Source: JAZKBN01 sp040388605
Lineage (GTDB): Bacteria; Bacteroidota; Bacteroidia; Cytophagales; Flexibacteraceae
Length of the DNA: 58,250 bases
Direction of reading: 5' to 3'
NCBI GenBank assembly: GCA_040388605.1
Contig: JAZKBN010000076.1
Span: 1-58,250, forward strand
Numbering within the stretch: the first letter of the stretch is position 1; every line of letters starts with the position of its first letter. The notes under the pieces are model-generated. The model worked only from the letters and a program-made list of their open reading frames with translations. It was not told the origin of the DNA and ran no database searches. The translations under genes and the position numbers were made by a program. This document shows positions 46,750-54,987 of this stretch, in pieces.

Positions 46750-48030
46750 TCAGGCTTCAGTAACAACAGGTTTCCCGTTTAATTTTTCAGTTACTTCCAT
46801 GGCTGCTTCAATAGCCTTGTCCATGTTATAATACTCCCATTCGGCAAACCTGCCAAGCAGGTACAGGCCTTTCTCGTTCGCCTCGTCCTTTATAGCTTTT
46901 ATGCGGTCTCGGGTATCTTTACCCTGCACCACGTAGCTGTTAGGTTCGTAGTTATAGCTAATAGGGCTAAGGTTTCCAGGCAGCTTTTTAACCTGCTCAA
47001 CCATAAATTCATAGCTGTGCCTGCCGCTGAACTCAACAACGCAGGTAAGCCTTTCGGAACCGCGATTATTATCTGGGCTGAAGTTACCGGTGTAAATAAT
47101 GCGGTGGGCTTGTATTTCCGGACCGGGCAGGTAAAGCCAGCTGATATCTGTAGGGTCGCTTTCGCAAAAAAGGTTGCTGGTACCGTTGCTGCGCAGGTTG
47201 CTGACAGCGTCCAGATTTTCTTTTAAGGTTTCAGATGCATCAGCATAAATATCACAAAGCCTGCGCACATCACCGCAGAATACCACGCTGTCAAAAACTT
47301 CATCACTGCCGTTCAGGCGAAGCCCATCAGGAGTTTCTTCTATTCTGGTAACAGGAGTGCTTAACTTTATGTTAAGCCCCTCAGACAAACGATCAACAAT
47401 AAACTGTGAGCCGTTAGTTTTGGCGTAATAGAAAGTGGCATGTACCATATCTCCTTCTTCCTCACGAACAATATTGCTCATGAGCATTTGCTTCAGGTTT
47501 GGCATGGGCAATTTGCCGTCGAGCCATTCCAGAGGCACCGCGCTCAGGTCAGTATTCCAGATTTTTGTGTTATAAGGCTTAAAGTACAGCTCATAAAGCG
47601 CATTGCCGAAATTGCCTCTCAGGAATTCCTCGAAATTAGGATAGTCTTCTGGCTTTTTGGCTGTGTCTTTAAGGGCCAGCATATCGTCAAGAATGGAACT
47701 TACAGTGGCAGCAGGTAACTGGAAAAGATAGTTTTCCAACGGATAGCCAATAATTTTGCCATCCATTAATATTTTAGCATTGCGCCTTGCTTTCAGGAAT
47801 TCATTATCACGGTCGAAATGTGCCCAAAACCAGTCAAGTACGTCTTTTCTGCGGCTGTTAAATACGTGGCCGCCTACTTTATGAAAAAGGTTATCGTTAA
47901 CGCGCTCGCATTTAACAAGTCCGCCCGGTTTGTCGGCAGCTTCAAAAACTGTTACTTCGTTATCTTTTTGCAGCATTCTTGCTGCTGAAAGGCCCGAAAT
48001 TCCGGAACCGATTACTGCTATTTTCTTCAT
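46750..48030 (-). CDS. FAD-dependent UDP-galactopyranose mutase-like / amine oxidase-like flavoprotein
   Basis: 426 residues. Dinucleotide-binding motif GSGISGLSAARML at residues 8-20 with EAADKPGGL; GGHVFNSRRKDVLDWFW, FKPYNTKIWNTDLSAVPLEW and a C-terminal LLGRFAEWEYYNMDKAIEAA that forms the FAD-binding end. The GGH, KPYNTKIW and GRFAEW...D patterns are shared with UDP-galactopyranose mutases and related NAD(P)/FAD sugar enzymes; the closest role is isomerisation of UDP-galactose to the furanose form or a similar flavin reaction on an activated sugar. Context between glycosyltransferases supports surface glycan synthesis. A promoter (48107-48137) lies inside the end of the next gene. Confidence 0.8.
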   Translation of the reverse strand: MKKIAVIGSGISGLSAARMLQKDNEVTVFEAADKPGGLVKCERVNDNLFHKVGGHVFNSRRKDVLDWFWAHFDRDNEFLKARRNAKILMDGKIIGYPLENYLFQLPAATVSSILDDMLALKDTAKKPEDYPNFEEFLRGNFGNALYELYFKPYNTKIWNTDLSAVPLEWLDGKLPMPNLKQMLMSNIVREEEGDMVHATFYYAKTNGSQFIVDRLSEGLNIKLSTPVTRIEETPDGLRLNGSDEVFDSVVFCGDVRRLCDIYADASETLKENLDAVSNLRSNGTSNLFCESDPTDISWLYLPGPEIQAHRIIYTGNFSPDNNRGSERLTCVVEFSGRHSYEFMVEQVKKLPGNLSPISYNYEPNSYVVQGKDTRDRIKAIKDEANEKGLYLLGRFAEWEYYNMDKAIEAAMEVTEKLNGKPVVTEA

Positions 48031-48106
48031 TAAAAACTATTTGGTTTCCTTTAACCAAAGGCCTTTTATATATGCATTTGCATAAAGGAAATTGGCAAAT
48101 CAGGCG

Positions 48107-48137
48107 CAAAATTACACCATTTTTTTCAGCTTAGCAA
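48107..48137 (-). promoter_or_regulatory. Promoter of the UGM-like gene
   Basis: Minus strand TTG (48135-48137), 20 bases, TAATTTTG (48107-48114, exact TAnnTTTG). It overlaps the last codons of the upstream glycosyltransferase and gives a leader of about 75 nt. Confidence 0.55.
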
Positions 48138-48999
48138 TTACCCGCTGTGCAATATATATGGCTTTCAGCGTACTTACCATTGCTTTCCGCCCCAAGGACA
48201 TCGGCCTGGAAAAAGGCGCAATCAGGCCCTTATTTGGCCCCTGGAAGTGTAAAGTATTAAAAGGAACAGGTGCACTGCCGTTCAGTGGAGTGCCATATGG
48301 TGTGTTTCCCTGCCAGCTAATTTTTTTTACTTTATTTTCCATTACAAAGCCCTGGGCTTCTTCCATTGTAATATCGAATGCGCCTTCAGGCCCGGGAGGG
48401 CATATATTACCAACCAAATCAGGATGGCGGCGGCGAAACATAAGGAAGAATGTCATATCAGAAATACCGCCCCTGTCTGCAAAAATGGCATAATGCTCAC
48501 GATAATATTGCTCAAGCAGGGTCTTGCCTTCCGGTGTACTGTAATGGAATTTAATAAAAGCGCAAAATTTGGCCAGTATATCGCGGCTGTGTATAAAGTT
48601 GGTATGAGGGCTTTTATACAGGGTGGTCATTTGCCAGCGCGAAAGTTTCGGGGCAAGTTTGTCAAGATCTGTATAGGGCAGCACATCACTGTCGAGGTAT
48701 ATGCAGGATTCAATATTGTTTGCCTCCAGGAACTCAAGCAAAATGAACCAACGCTGAATGCAAAACAGTTCATAATCAGCACCATTGGTGCTTCGGTTAA
48801 AGAAATGAGGCGCAAATTCCTCTGCCGACCTGAAATAGTTTTTAAGGTAGCGATGGTTTATAAGCATGCTGAAATGCTTCGTTGCTCCATCGCCAAGTAA
48901 ATAGATTTCACTGTCGGGGCATGATTGCTTTATCTGGGTAATTGAGTAAGCCAGGTAGTCGCTGTTGCCGGAATGTATGAGAATAATGGGAACTGCCAT
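48112..48999 (-). CDS. Glycosyltransferase with DxD motif, GT-A type
   Basis: 295 residues. IILIHSGNSDYLAYSITQIK starts a nucleotide-binding fold, SEIYLLGDGAT follows, and CIYLDSDVLPYTDLD holds the metal-binding DxD motif. Later GGISDMTFFLMF and NTLHFQGPNKG (His) fit nucleotide-sugar transferases of the broad GT-A class in Bacteroidota polysaccharide clusters. No membrane segment. I cannot assign a CAZy family by eye. It lies between the UGM-like gene and the gapped GT2. Confidence 0.75.
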   Translation of the reverse strand: MAVPIILIHSGNSDYLAYSITQIKQSCPDSEIYLLGDGATKHFSMLINHRYLKNYFRSAEEFAPHFFNRSTNGADYELFCIQRWFILLEFLEANNIESCIYLDSDVLPYTDLDKLAPKLSRWQMTTLYKSPHTNFIHSRDILAKFCAFIKFHYSTPEGKTLLEQYYREHYAIFADRGGISDMTFFLMFRRRHPDLVGNICPPGPEGAFDITMEEAQGFVMENKVKKISWQGNTPYGTPLNGSAPVPFNTLHFQGPNKGLIAPFSRPMSLGRKAMVSTLKAIYIAQRVIAKLKKMV

Positions 49000-49159
49000 T
49001 TAACCGAATGATTGGTGTTGCTTAGCTTTATTGTACTTAGCTGCATCTTACACTTACAATTGAAGTGTTTTAATGCCTGAAGCAGGCAAAGCATGGCTTC
49101 AGGGAATACGGGGCTGCCGTTTCAGATTTAATAAATGATTAGGCGCTGATTAAAAGCGC

Positions 49160-50184
49160 TTAAACTACTGCAGGCAGCCTGTATGGAATCAGGCTGTGGT
49201 AATGCTCAAAAACTTCCGGGTCGGAATTTATTCCGTGCATAACCTGCCAGTCAGATTTTGTCATCATGCGGTTAAGTTTGTTTTCAACCCGAAGGTAGGC
49301 AGCGGCGGCTTTTACCGGGAAAGTACTCAGCTCCGCAAACCGCTCTTTGTACTCAGGCAGTGCCTNNNNNNNNNNGTGCGCCAAATTTGGGCCTTCATAA
49401 CCTGCTTATCCCAGTTGTTGGTGCCGTCCGTTGCCGGGTTCAGGCTGTTCAGCGCATCGGTAAAACATGCCACCCGGTCGAAATTTCGGGTTTGGTTGGC
49501 TACCTGCGAACCTGTAATCTGGGCCCCGTGCATGCGATAAAACATGGCAGTTTCAGAATTATGCAGGGGCTGAATGAGTGTTCGTCCAATTCGCCAAAGC
49601 AGATCCCAATCTTCATAAGCAAAAATATCGGTACGCCAGGGACCAATATCCTGCATAAAATCACGGCGGAAGGTCATGGCAGCAATGGCGGTAAAGAAGC
49701 CGCGGACCATGCAGCGCCTGAGCGGCATGGCATCAGGAATTCCTTTGTATTGCAAAATAGCGCCTGCCTGTTTCCAGCGGTTATCTGCATCTTTGGTTAC
49801 ATGCACATAAGGACCGTAAACCATAGGCTGCCCGGTTTTATTCAGCAGGCCCGCCTGTGCCTCCAGGGAATTAACGGTCATTACATCATCGCTGTCGAAA
49901 TACTTTACGTATTCGCCCGTGGAAATTTCAAAGCCTGTGTTACGGCCGGCTCCGGGGCCGCGGCCTTTGTTGACCACGAAAATTACCCGGTCTTTATATC
50001 GTTCTTTAACTTCGGCAAAATTATCGGTGCTTCGGTCGTCAACTACAATAAGCTCGTAAGGCGGCAGGCTTTGGCCAAGAATATTATCAAGGGTTTCCGG
50101 CAGCAGTTCGGCCCGGTTAAAATTAGGTACTATAACAGAAACCTTTAAAGGAGGCTTCTGCTTCTGTGATTGTGTTTCGTTCAT
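49160..50184 (-). CDS. Family 2 glycosyltransferase, interrupted by an assembly gap
   Basis: The N-terminal part (50184 to 49376) is a clear GT2: KVSVIVPNFNRAELLPETLD, LIVVDDRSTDNF, GPGAGRNTGFEISTGEY, KYFDSDDVM (DxD) and FAYEDWDLLWRI. After ten Ns the C-terminal part reads ALPEYKERFAEL to YRLPAVV-stop. The two parts are in different frames, and the true missing length must leave remainder 2 when divided by 3, so the gap is not literally ten bases. The estimated protein is about 337 residues. It starts 3 bp after the metG stop codon and is probably cotranscribed with metG. Sugar and acceptor are unknown. Confidence 0.85.
49366..49375. other. Assembly gap (10 N) inside a glycosyltransferase gene
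   Basis: Ten Ns between two out-of-frame halves of one GT2 gene; a scaffold gap of arbitrary size. Confidence 0.95.
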
Positions 50185-50187
50185 TTC

Positions 50188-52371
50188 TTAGCTTACAGTT
50201 CCACCCGGGGCGGTAAGGGAGCCGGGTTGCATAAATGCAAGTCCGCCGGCGCCGTTATCGGCCATCAGTATCATTCCCTGCGATGCCACACCCATAATGT
50301 TGCGCGGCTCCAGGTTGGCAAGTATGCATACCTGCCTCCCGAGAACTTCCTCGGGCTTAAAATGTTCGGCTATTCCGCTCATCACGGTTCTTATATCCAG
50401 GCCGGTATCTAATTTCAGTTTCAGCAGCTTTTTGCTTTTCGGCACAGATTCAGCTTCTAAAACAGTTGCTACCCGTATATCCATTCGCTGAAAATCATCG
50501 AAGGTAATGGCGGGTTTGGCAGGAGCCGGCTGCCAGGTGTTTACCGGGCTTTCAGCAGCAATTGTTTCAGTACCGGTATTGCCTGTATTTGCAAACCCGG
50601 CTGAGCTCAGGTTTTTGTCGGCAGGTATAACAGTATCGGCAAGAGCCGGTTTTTCCGTATCGGGAACCGGGTTGAGCGCTGCTTTTGATGCATGCAGTTT
50701 TTCAACCTGCGCAGTTACCTCGCTGTCTTCTATTTTGCGGAACAGTAATTCAGGTGCATTTAATTGATGACCTTCAGCCAATAGGCTTGTAGTTCCGGCA
50801 ACATGCCAATCTGTAAGGCTTAAGTTAAGCATCTTACGCAGTTTGGCAGCTGTTTGAGGCAGGAAAGGTTCAGCCAAAACGCTTAGGTTGGCGGCCACCT
50901 GCAAGGCAAGATTAAGTATAGCACCTGTTCTTGCCAGGTCGGAATTAGCGAGTTTCCAGGGCTCGGTTTCAGCCAGGTATTTATTGCCGGCACGGGCAAG
51001 CTCAACAAGTCTTGATAATGCCTCCCGGAAACGGAAAGTTTCAACGCTTTCAGCTATGGCATTCGGAGCTGCGTTTATAACAGCTTCCAAATCCTGTTCG
51101 GCCTGGCCCTGCGCGCCGGCAGCAGGAACTTTGCCTTCAAAATACTTGTGGGTGAGCACCAATGCCCGGTTTATAAAATTACCGAAGATGCCCACCAGCT
51201 CGCTGTTGTTGCGGGTCTGGAAATCTTTCCATGTAAAATCATTGTCCTTGGTTTCAGGAGCGGTGGCGCAGAGCACGTAGCGCAAAACATCCTGGCAGCC
51301 GGGGAAATCTTCAAGGTACTCATGCAGCCAAACGGCCCAATTGCGTGAAGTGCTTATTTTATTGCCTTCAAGGTTCAGGAACTCGTTGGCCGGCACATTA
51401 TCCGGCAAAATGAATTCGCCGTGCTCACGAAGCATAGCCGGGAAAATAATGCAGTGGAACACTATATTATCTTTACCTATGAAATGCAGCAGGCGGGTAT
51501 CGGCGTCTTTCCACCAGGGTTCCCAATCCTGCCCGTTTTGGGCGGCCCAATCTGCTGTGGCAGATATATAGCCTATGGGTGCATCGAACCATACATAGAG
51601 CACTTTGCCTTCTGAATCAGGAATGGGCAGCTTTACGCCCCATTCGAGATCGCGGGTTACAGCGCGCGGATGCAGGCCTTGGTCAAGCCATGATTTGCAC
51701 TGCCCGTAAACATTGGTTTTCCATTCTTTGTGGTCCTGCAAAATCCATTCACGCAGCCAGTTTTCGTGGCGGTCGAGGGGCAGGTACCAGTGCTTGGTGG
51801 GGCGCTTTTCCGGAACAGCGCCGCTGAGCATGCTCTTGGGTTCAAGAAGCTCATCGGGGCTTAATGATGTACCGCATTTTTCGCATTGATCGCCGTAGGC
51901 ATTGGGGTTGCCGCAATTGGGGCAGGTACCCTGAATGTAACGATCGGCGAGGAACATTTTGGCCTCGGCATCGTAAAACTGCTCTTCTGTTTTGGTATCG
52001 AGCTTGCCTTCCTCGTACAGTTTCAGGAAGAAATCTGAGGCTGTCTTATGATGCGTGGCATTGCCGGTGCGGCTGTAAATATCGAATGCAATGCCGAAAT
52101 CTTTGAACGAATCACGGATTTGGGTATGGTATTTATCTACTACCTCCTGCGGCGTTGTACCTTCGGCACGGGCGCGCAGGGTTATGGGTACGCCATGCTC
52201 ATCTGATCCGCAAACGAATAACACAGGTTTGCCTTTGCTGCGCATAAAGCGCACAAAAATATCGGCGGGAACGTAAACTCCGGCAAGGTGGCCAATGTGT
52301 ACGGGTCCGTTGGCGTAGGGCAGGGCAGCTGTTACTGTATGTCGTTTTATGCGTGAAGCAGTGGTTTCCAA
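50188..52371 (-). CDS. metG: Methionyl-tRNA synthetase with C-terminal tRNA-binding domain
   Basis: 727 residues; charges tRNA-Met with methionine in the cytoplasm. The class I HIGH motif is at residues 25-28 (GPVHIGHLAG); zinc knuckle CPNCGNPNAYGDQCEKCG near 150-167; the KMSKS loop is the variant KISTS in GNKISTSRNWAVW; anticodon-binding helices follow; a linker rich in Ala and Pro leads to a C-terminal EMAP/Trbp111-like domain (FDDFQRMDIRVATVLEAE...). The start is a TTG, since no in-frame ATG precedes the conserved HTVTAALPYANG segment. The gene ends 3 bp before the start of the GT2 gene. Confidence 0.95.
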   Translation of the reverse strand: METTASRIKRHTVTAALPYANGPVHIGHLAGVYVPADIFVRFMRSKGKPVLFVCGSDEHGVPITLRARAEGTTPQEVVDKYHTQIRDSFKDFGIAFDIYSRTGNATHHKTASDFFLKLYEEGKLDTKTEEQFYDAEAKMFLADRYIQGTCPNCGNPNAYGDQCEKCGTSLSPDELLEPKSMLSGAVPEKRPTKHWYLPLDRHENWLREWILQDHKEWKTNVYGQCKSWLDQGLHPRAVTRDLEWGVKLPIPDSEGKVLYVWFDAPIGYISATADWAAQNGQDWEPWWKDADTRLLHFIGKDNIVFHCIIFPAMLREHGEFILPDNVPANEFLNLEGNKISTSRNWAVWLHEYLEDFPGCQDVLRYVLCATAPETKDNDFTWKDFQTRNNSELVGIFGNFINRALVLTHKYFEGKVPAAGAQGQAEQDLEAVINAAPNAIAESVETFRFREALSRLVELARAGNKYLAETEPWKLANSDLARTGAILNLALQVAANLSVLAEPFLPQTAAKLRKMLNLSLTDWHVAGTTSLLAEGHQLNAPELLFRKIEDSEVTAQVEKLHASKAALNPVPDTEKPALADTVIPADKNLSSAGFANTGNTGTETIAAESPVNTWQPAPAKPAITFDDFQRMDIRVATVLEAESVPKSKKLLKLKLDTGLDIRTVMSGIAEHFKPEEVLGRQVCILANLEPRNIMGVASQGMILMADNGAGGLAFMQPGSLTAPGGTVS

Positions 52372-52547
52372 AGCAAAAGAGGGGGAATAAGCTGCAAGTT
52401 AGGAAAAAAACCGCCGAAAGGGTTTTTGGAACCGGAGTTTCAGGGCTGTTTGCCCGAATTACAAAGAAGAGCGCATTCCGAAAATGGCAACGTTTATTAC
52501 GCAGCTAATGAAATTTGCTGAATTCGCATAAAAATATGAATACCGGG

Positions 52548-52578
52548 TTTGACAGATATACAGTAAAAGTTTACTTTG
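52548..52578 (+). promoter_or_regulatory. Promoter of the outer-membrane-barrel-like gene
   Basis: TTTG (52548-52551), 19 bases, TTACTTTG (52571-52578), one mismatch from TAnnTTTG, 72 bp before the ATG. The same TTACTTTG variant occurs upstream of the b5-like gene. Confidence 0.6.
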
Positions 52579-52650
52579 GTGCATGCTTAATTGTTTTGCT
52601 TTATAAAGCATTTGCCCTTTTTAGATAATCACCTTATACAGAATTTTCAA

Positions 52651-53355
52651 ATGAGAACTTTAGCCATTCTGATAGCCATATTTTTGGCATCACCAATTTG
52701 CCTTTTGGCACAAAGCCGGCTGCGCGGAAAATATGCAAATGCTGCTATTGAAGTACCGGCTACTCAGACGCAGGGCGAAATACCGGAGTTGAAACCTGAA
52801 GCACCGCGAGGCCGGAATACTGTAATTAAATTTGCCCCTATTGCATTGTTTTTCGGCAAGGCAAGCATGGTGGTTCAACATTCTTTAAGCCCGAAAATAG
52901 CCATTGGGGCAGATTTAGATTATGTTTTTAAAGACTTTGCAAACCTGAGCGGAGGAAATCTGCTGTCACAAAAAATTGCCCCGTATTTAAGGTATTCTCC
53001 TGAAACAGATGGGCTTTTTTTTCCTGACGGTTCGTATTTTCAGGCAAGTGTTGCTGTAGGTCACCACGCTGGGGTACTTCAATATTATGAATACAACTAT
53101 GTTTCAGATAACCGGATTTACAGAGATGTCGATTTCTATGCGGTAGGTATATCAGGTTGGGCCGGAAGGCAGATTGTAACCAAATATGGCCTTACAATAG
53201 ATATAGGGTACGGGCTGCAATATTACCCGCTGCCAGATAACCTCCTACATACCACACATTCCGGGGAGCTGCGTGATTTGGCAAGCTTTTCCACTTTTAC
53301 AACCGGCCCCGGCTGTCCGTTTATTTTCAGGTTTGATATAGGTTATGCTTTTTAA
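52651..53355 (+). CDS. Probable outer-membrane beta-barrel protein
   Basis: 234 residues from ATG 52651, which gives a signal peptide (MRTLAILIAIFLASPICLLA, cut before Gln). A short Pro/Glu-rich linker (EIPELKPEAPRG) is followed by alternating amphipathic strands with aromatic ends (IKFAPIALFFGKASMVVQ, IAIGADLDYVF, YFQASVAVGHHAGVLQY, GLTIDIGYGLQYY) and the last strand FRFDIGYAF ends in Phe, a typical outer-membrane insertion signal. The strand number suggests a small barrel of about eight to ten strands, similar in layout to the DUF3575-type proteins. Ligand and role unknown. Confidence 0.7.
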   Translation: MRTLAILIAIFLASPICLLAQSRLRGKYANAAIEVPATQTQGEIPELKPEAPRGRNTVIKFAPIALFFGKASMVVQHSLSPKIAIGADLDYVFKDFANLSGGNLLSQKIAPYLRYSPETDGLFFPDGSYFQASVAVGHHAGVLQYYEYNYVSDNRIYRDVDFYAVGISGWAGRQIVTKYGLTIDIGYGLQYYPLPDNLLHTTHSGELRDLASFSTFTTGPGCPFIFRFDIGYAF

Positions 53356-53418
53356 AACGGAGTTTAATTTGTTTTAAATTGCACATAAAGGCCCATAGAT
53401 GCTGTTCTTTTCCATAAA

Positions 53419-53450
53419 TTGAAATGTTATGTATTATGAGCTTACCTTTG
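53419..53450 (+). promoter_or_regulatory. Promoter of the DUF3861-like gene
   Basis: TTG (53419-53421), 21 bases, TACCTTTG (53443-53450, exact TAnnTTTG), 51 bp before the ATG. Confidence 0.65.
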
Positions 53451-53501
53451 CGCCCCAACCTTAACATTGCAGGGTAAGGAATAATAATACTCAAACACAA
53501 A

Positions 53502-53792
53502 ATGGAAAAGAAAGTGCACCGCTACCGAATGGAGTTGCGCCATACCACAGATACAGATGGCAACGAAGTTCAGGACGAACGTCTTGATTTGGAATTCACA
53601 AACCATGATGACCTCTTCGAAATAATGGAGCGCATTAAAAGCCGCGAACTTTTCGACGACGATACTTCGGCGGAATTGGTGGTTGGCATGAAAATGCTGG
53701 GCGAAGTAATGCTGCGCCACCGCGACAGCCCCCTCTTCGTTGAATTCCGCGATGCATTCAACAGCTTTATGAAAAAGGTAAAGGCTGCTTAA
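53502..53792 (+). CDS. DUF3861-like small protein
   Basis: 96 residues, cytoplasmic, no signal peptide. HRYRMELRHTTDTDGNEVQD, then LDLEFTNHDDLFEIMERIKS and ELVVGMKMLGEVMLRHRDSP fit my memory of the DUF3861 family, small alpha/beta proteins without assigned function. It has its own promoter and a strong terminator immediately after, so it is transcribed alone. Confidence 0.75.
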   Translation: MEKKVHRYRMELRHTTDTDGNEVQDERLDLEFTNHDDLFEIMERIKSRELFDDDTSAELVVGMKMLGEVMLRHRDSPLFVEFRDAFNSFMKKVKAA

Positions 53793-53822
53793 ACAGGTTT
53801 TAAAGCCGGCCAAAACACATTC

Positions 53823-53858
53823 AACAGGCCAAAGGAAAGCAATTTCTTTTGGCCTGTT
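53823..53858 (+). terminator. Intrinsic terminator of the DUF3861-like gene
   Basis: AACAGGCCAAAGGAAA, GCAA loop, TTTCTTTTGGCCTGTT: a 16-bp stem with one G-T pair, followed by T-rich sequence. Confidence 0.85.
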
Positions 53859-53862
53859 TGCT

Positions 53863-53882
53863 TAATACCAATCCCGGTATTA
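53863..53882 (+). promoter_or_regulatory. Inverted repeat before the carbonic anhydrase gene
   Basis: TAATACC, six bases, GGTATTA, located 38 bp before the chosen ATG and directly behind a terminator. It could be an operator or a leader hairpin; there is no direct evidence. Confidence 0.35.
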
Positions 53883-53920
53883 TTATGCGGCCTGTTAGTG
53901 CTTCCCCGCCCGAAAGACCA

Positions 53921-54556
53921 ATGGAATACAAAGAAGTTTTTGAAAATAACAAGGCCTGGATTGCCGAAAAGCTGGCACTGGACCCGGACTATTTCACAAA
54001 CCTGGCCCGGCAGCAGCGTCCCGACTTTTTATACATTGGTTGTTCTGATAGCCGCGTACCCGCCAATGAAATTATGGGCACAGATCCCGGTGATGTTTTT
54101 GTACACTGTAACATAGCAAACCTGGTAGATAATACCGACATGAATTGCCAAAGTGTAATTCAATATGCGGTTGAACACCTGCACGTTAAGTATATAGTTG
54201 TGTGCGGGCACTATAATTGCGGTGGCATTAAAGCCGCCATGCACCCCACCGATCTGGGCCTGATAAACGGCTGGCTGCGTAATATTACCGATGTGTATCG
54301 CATTCATTACGATGAGCTGAAAGCCATTGCCAACGAGGAAATGCGCTATCGCCGCCTGGTGGAGCTTAACGTAATGGAGCAATGCCTTAATATTGCAAAG
54401 ATTGCCGGCGTTCAGAAAGCTTACATAGATGGAGAGCTTGCCGGTATATATGGTTGGGTTTATGATATTCACAACGGAAAAATTATAGATTTGGAGGTTG
54501 ATATTCTTAGCATGGTTAAGAAAAACCTTGATATTTTGGCTCTCGAAAATCTTTGA
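53921..54556 (+). CDS. Beta-class carbonic anhydrase
   Basis: 211 residues from ATG 53921; an earlier in-frame ATG at 53885 would add 12 residues rich in Pro and Ser, so the shorter start is preferred. It interconverts CO2 and bicarbonate with a zinc site: Cys41 and Asp43 in YIGCSDSRVPANEI, His97 and Cys100 in VVCGHYNCGGIKAAM, matching the beta-class C-x-D-x-R...H-x-x-C pattern. The usual VFVHRNIANLV is VFVHCNIANLV, that is, Cys63 instead of Arg. The downstream ABM-fold gene starts 12 bp after the stop, so the two are cotranscribed. Confidence 0.92.
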   Translation: MEYKEVFENNKAWIAEKLALDPDYFTNLARQQRPDFLYIGCSDSRVPANEIMGTDPGDVFVHCNIANLVDNTDMNCQSVIQYAVEHLHVKYIVVCGHYNCGGIKAAMHPTDLGLINGWLRNITDVYRIHYDELKAIANEEMRYRRLVELNVMEQCLNIAKIAGVQKAYIDGELAGIYGWVYDIHNGKIIDLEVDILSMVKKNLDILALENL

Positions 54557-54568
54557 GTATATTTACTT

Positions 54569-54886
54569 ATGCCTAATCAACAGATATTTATCGATAAATA
54601 TACCATTCCGGCTTCCTCCCGCGAGGAGTTCAAAATGAGGTATAAGGAAAGTTGCGATTTGGTGGCAAAACTGCCGGGCTATATAAGCCTGAGCTCTTTT
54701 GAACGTAATGATGAGCACGGCAACTTAATTGTTCATGCCATTGCCTTTTGGGCAAGCGAGGAAACCGTTGAAAAATCTAAGCAGCTGATGATGGAGGAAT
54801 ATGCCCGCATAGGCTTTAATCCTGCGGAAATGATTGAACGCCTGAAAATATCGGTGGAGAAGGGGATGTATAAGGCGTTTGAATAA
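54569..54886 (+). CDS. ABM (antibiotic biosynthesis monooxygenase)-fold protein
   Basis: 105 residues, ferredoxin-like dimeric alpha/beta-barrel type: IFIDKYTIPASSREEFKMRY, LPGYISLSSFERNDEHGN, FWASEETVEKSKQLM. Members are often small oxygenases or stress-related proteins; the reaction is unknown here. Start ATG 54569, 12 bp after the carbonic anhydrase stop. Confidence 0.75.
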   Translation: MPNQQIFIDKYTIPASSREEFKMRYKESCDLVAKLPGYISLSSFERNDEHGNLIVHAIAFWASEETVEKSKQLMMEEYARIGFNPAEMIERLKISVEKGMYKAFE

Positions 54887-54987
54887 AGGTTGAACAACCA
54901 TGACTTCATTCATGTCTGAGCTTGTTTTATAAGGCATATGAATGCCCGGATTTTTTTGTGCCGGAAAATGCCGGTACAATCCTTAAC

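Noticed and set aside
49076..49103. CCTGAAGC/GCTTCAGG hairpin as terminator of the gapped GT2 gene
   Set aside because: The stem is only 8 bp, the loop is 12 bases and no T tract follows on the minus strand.
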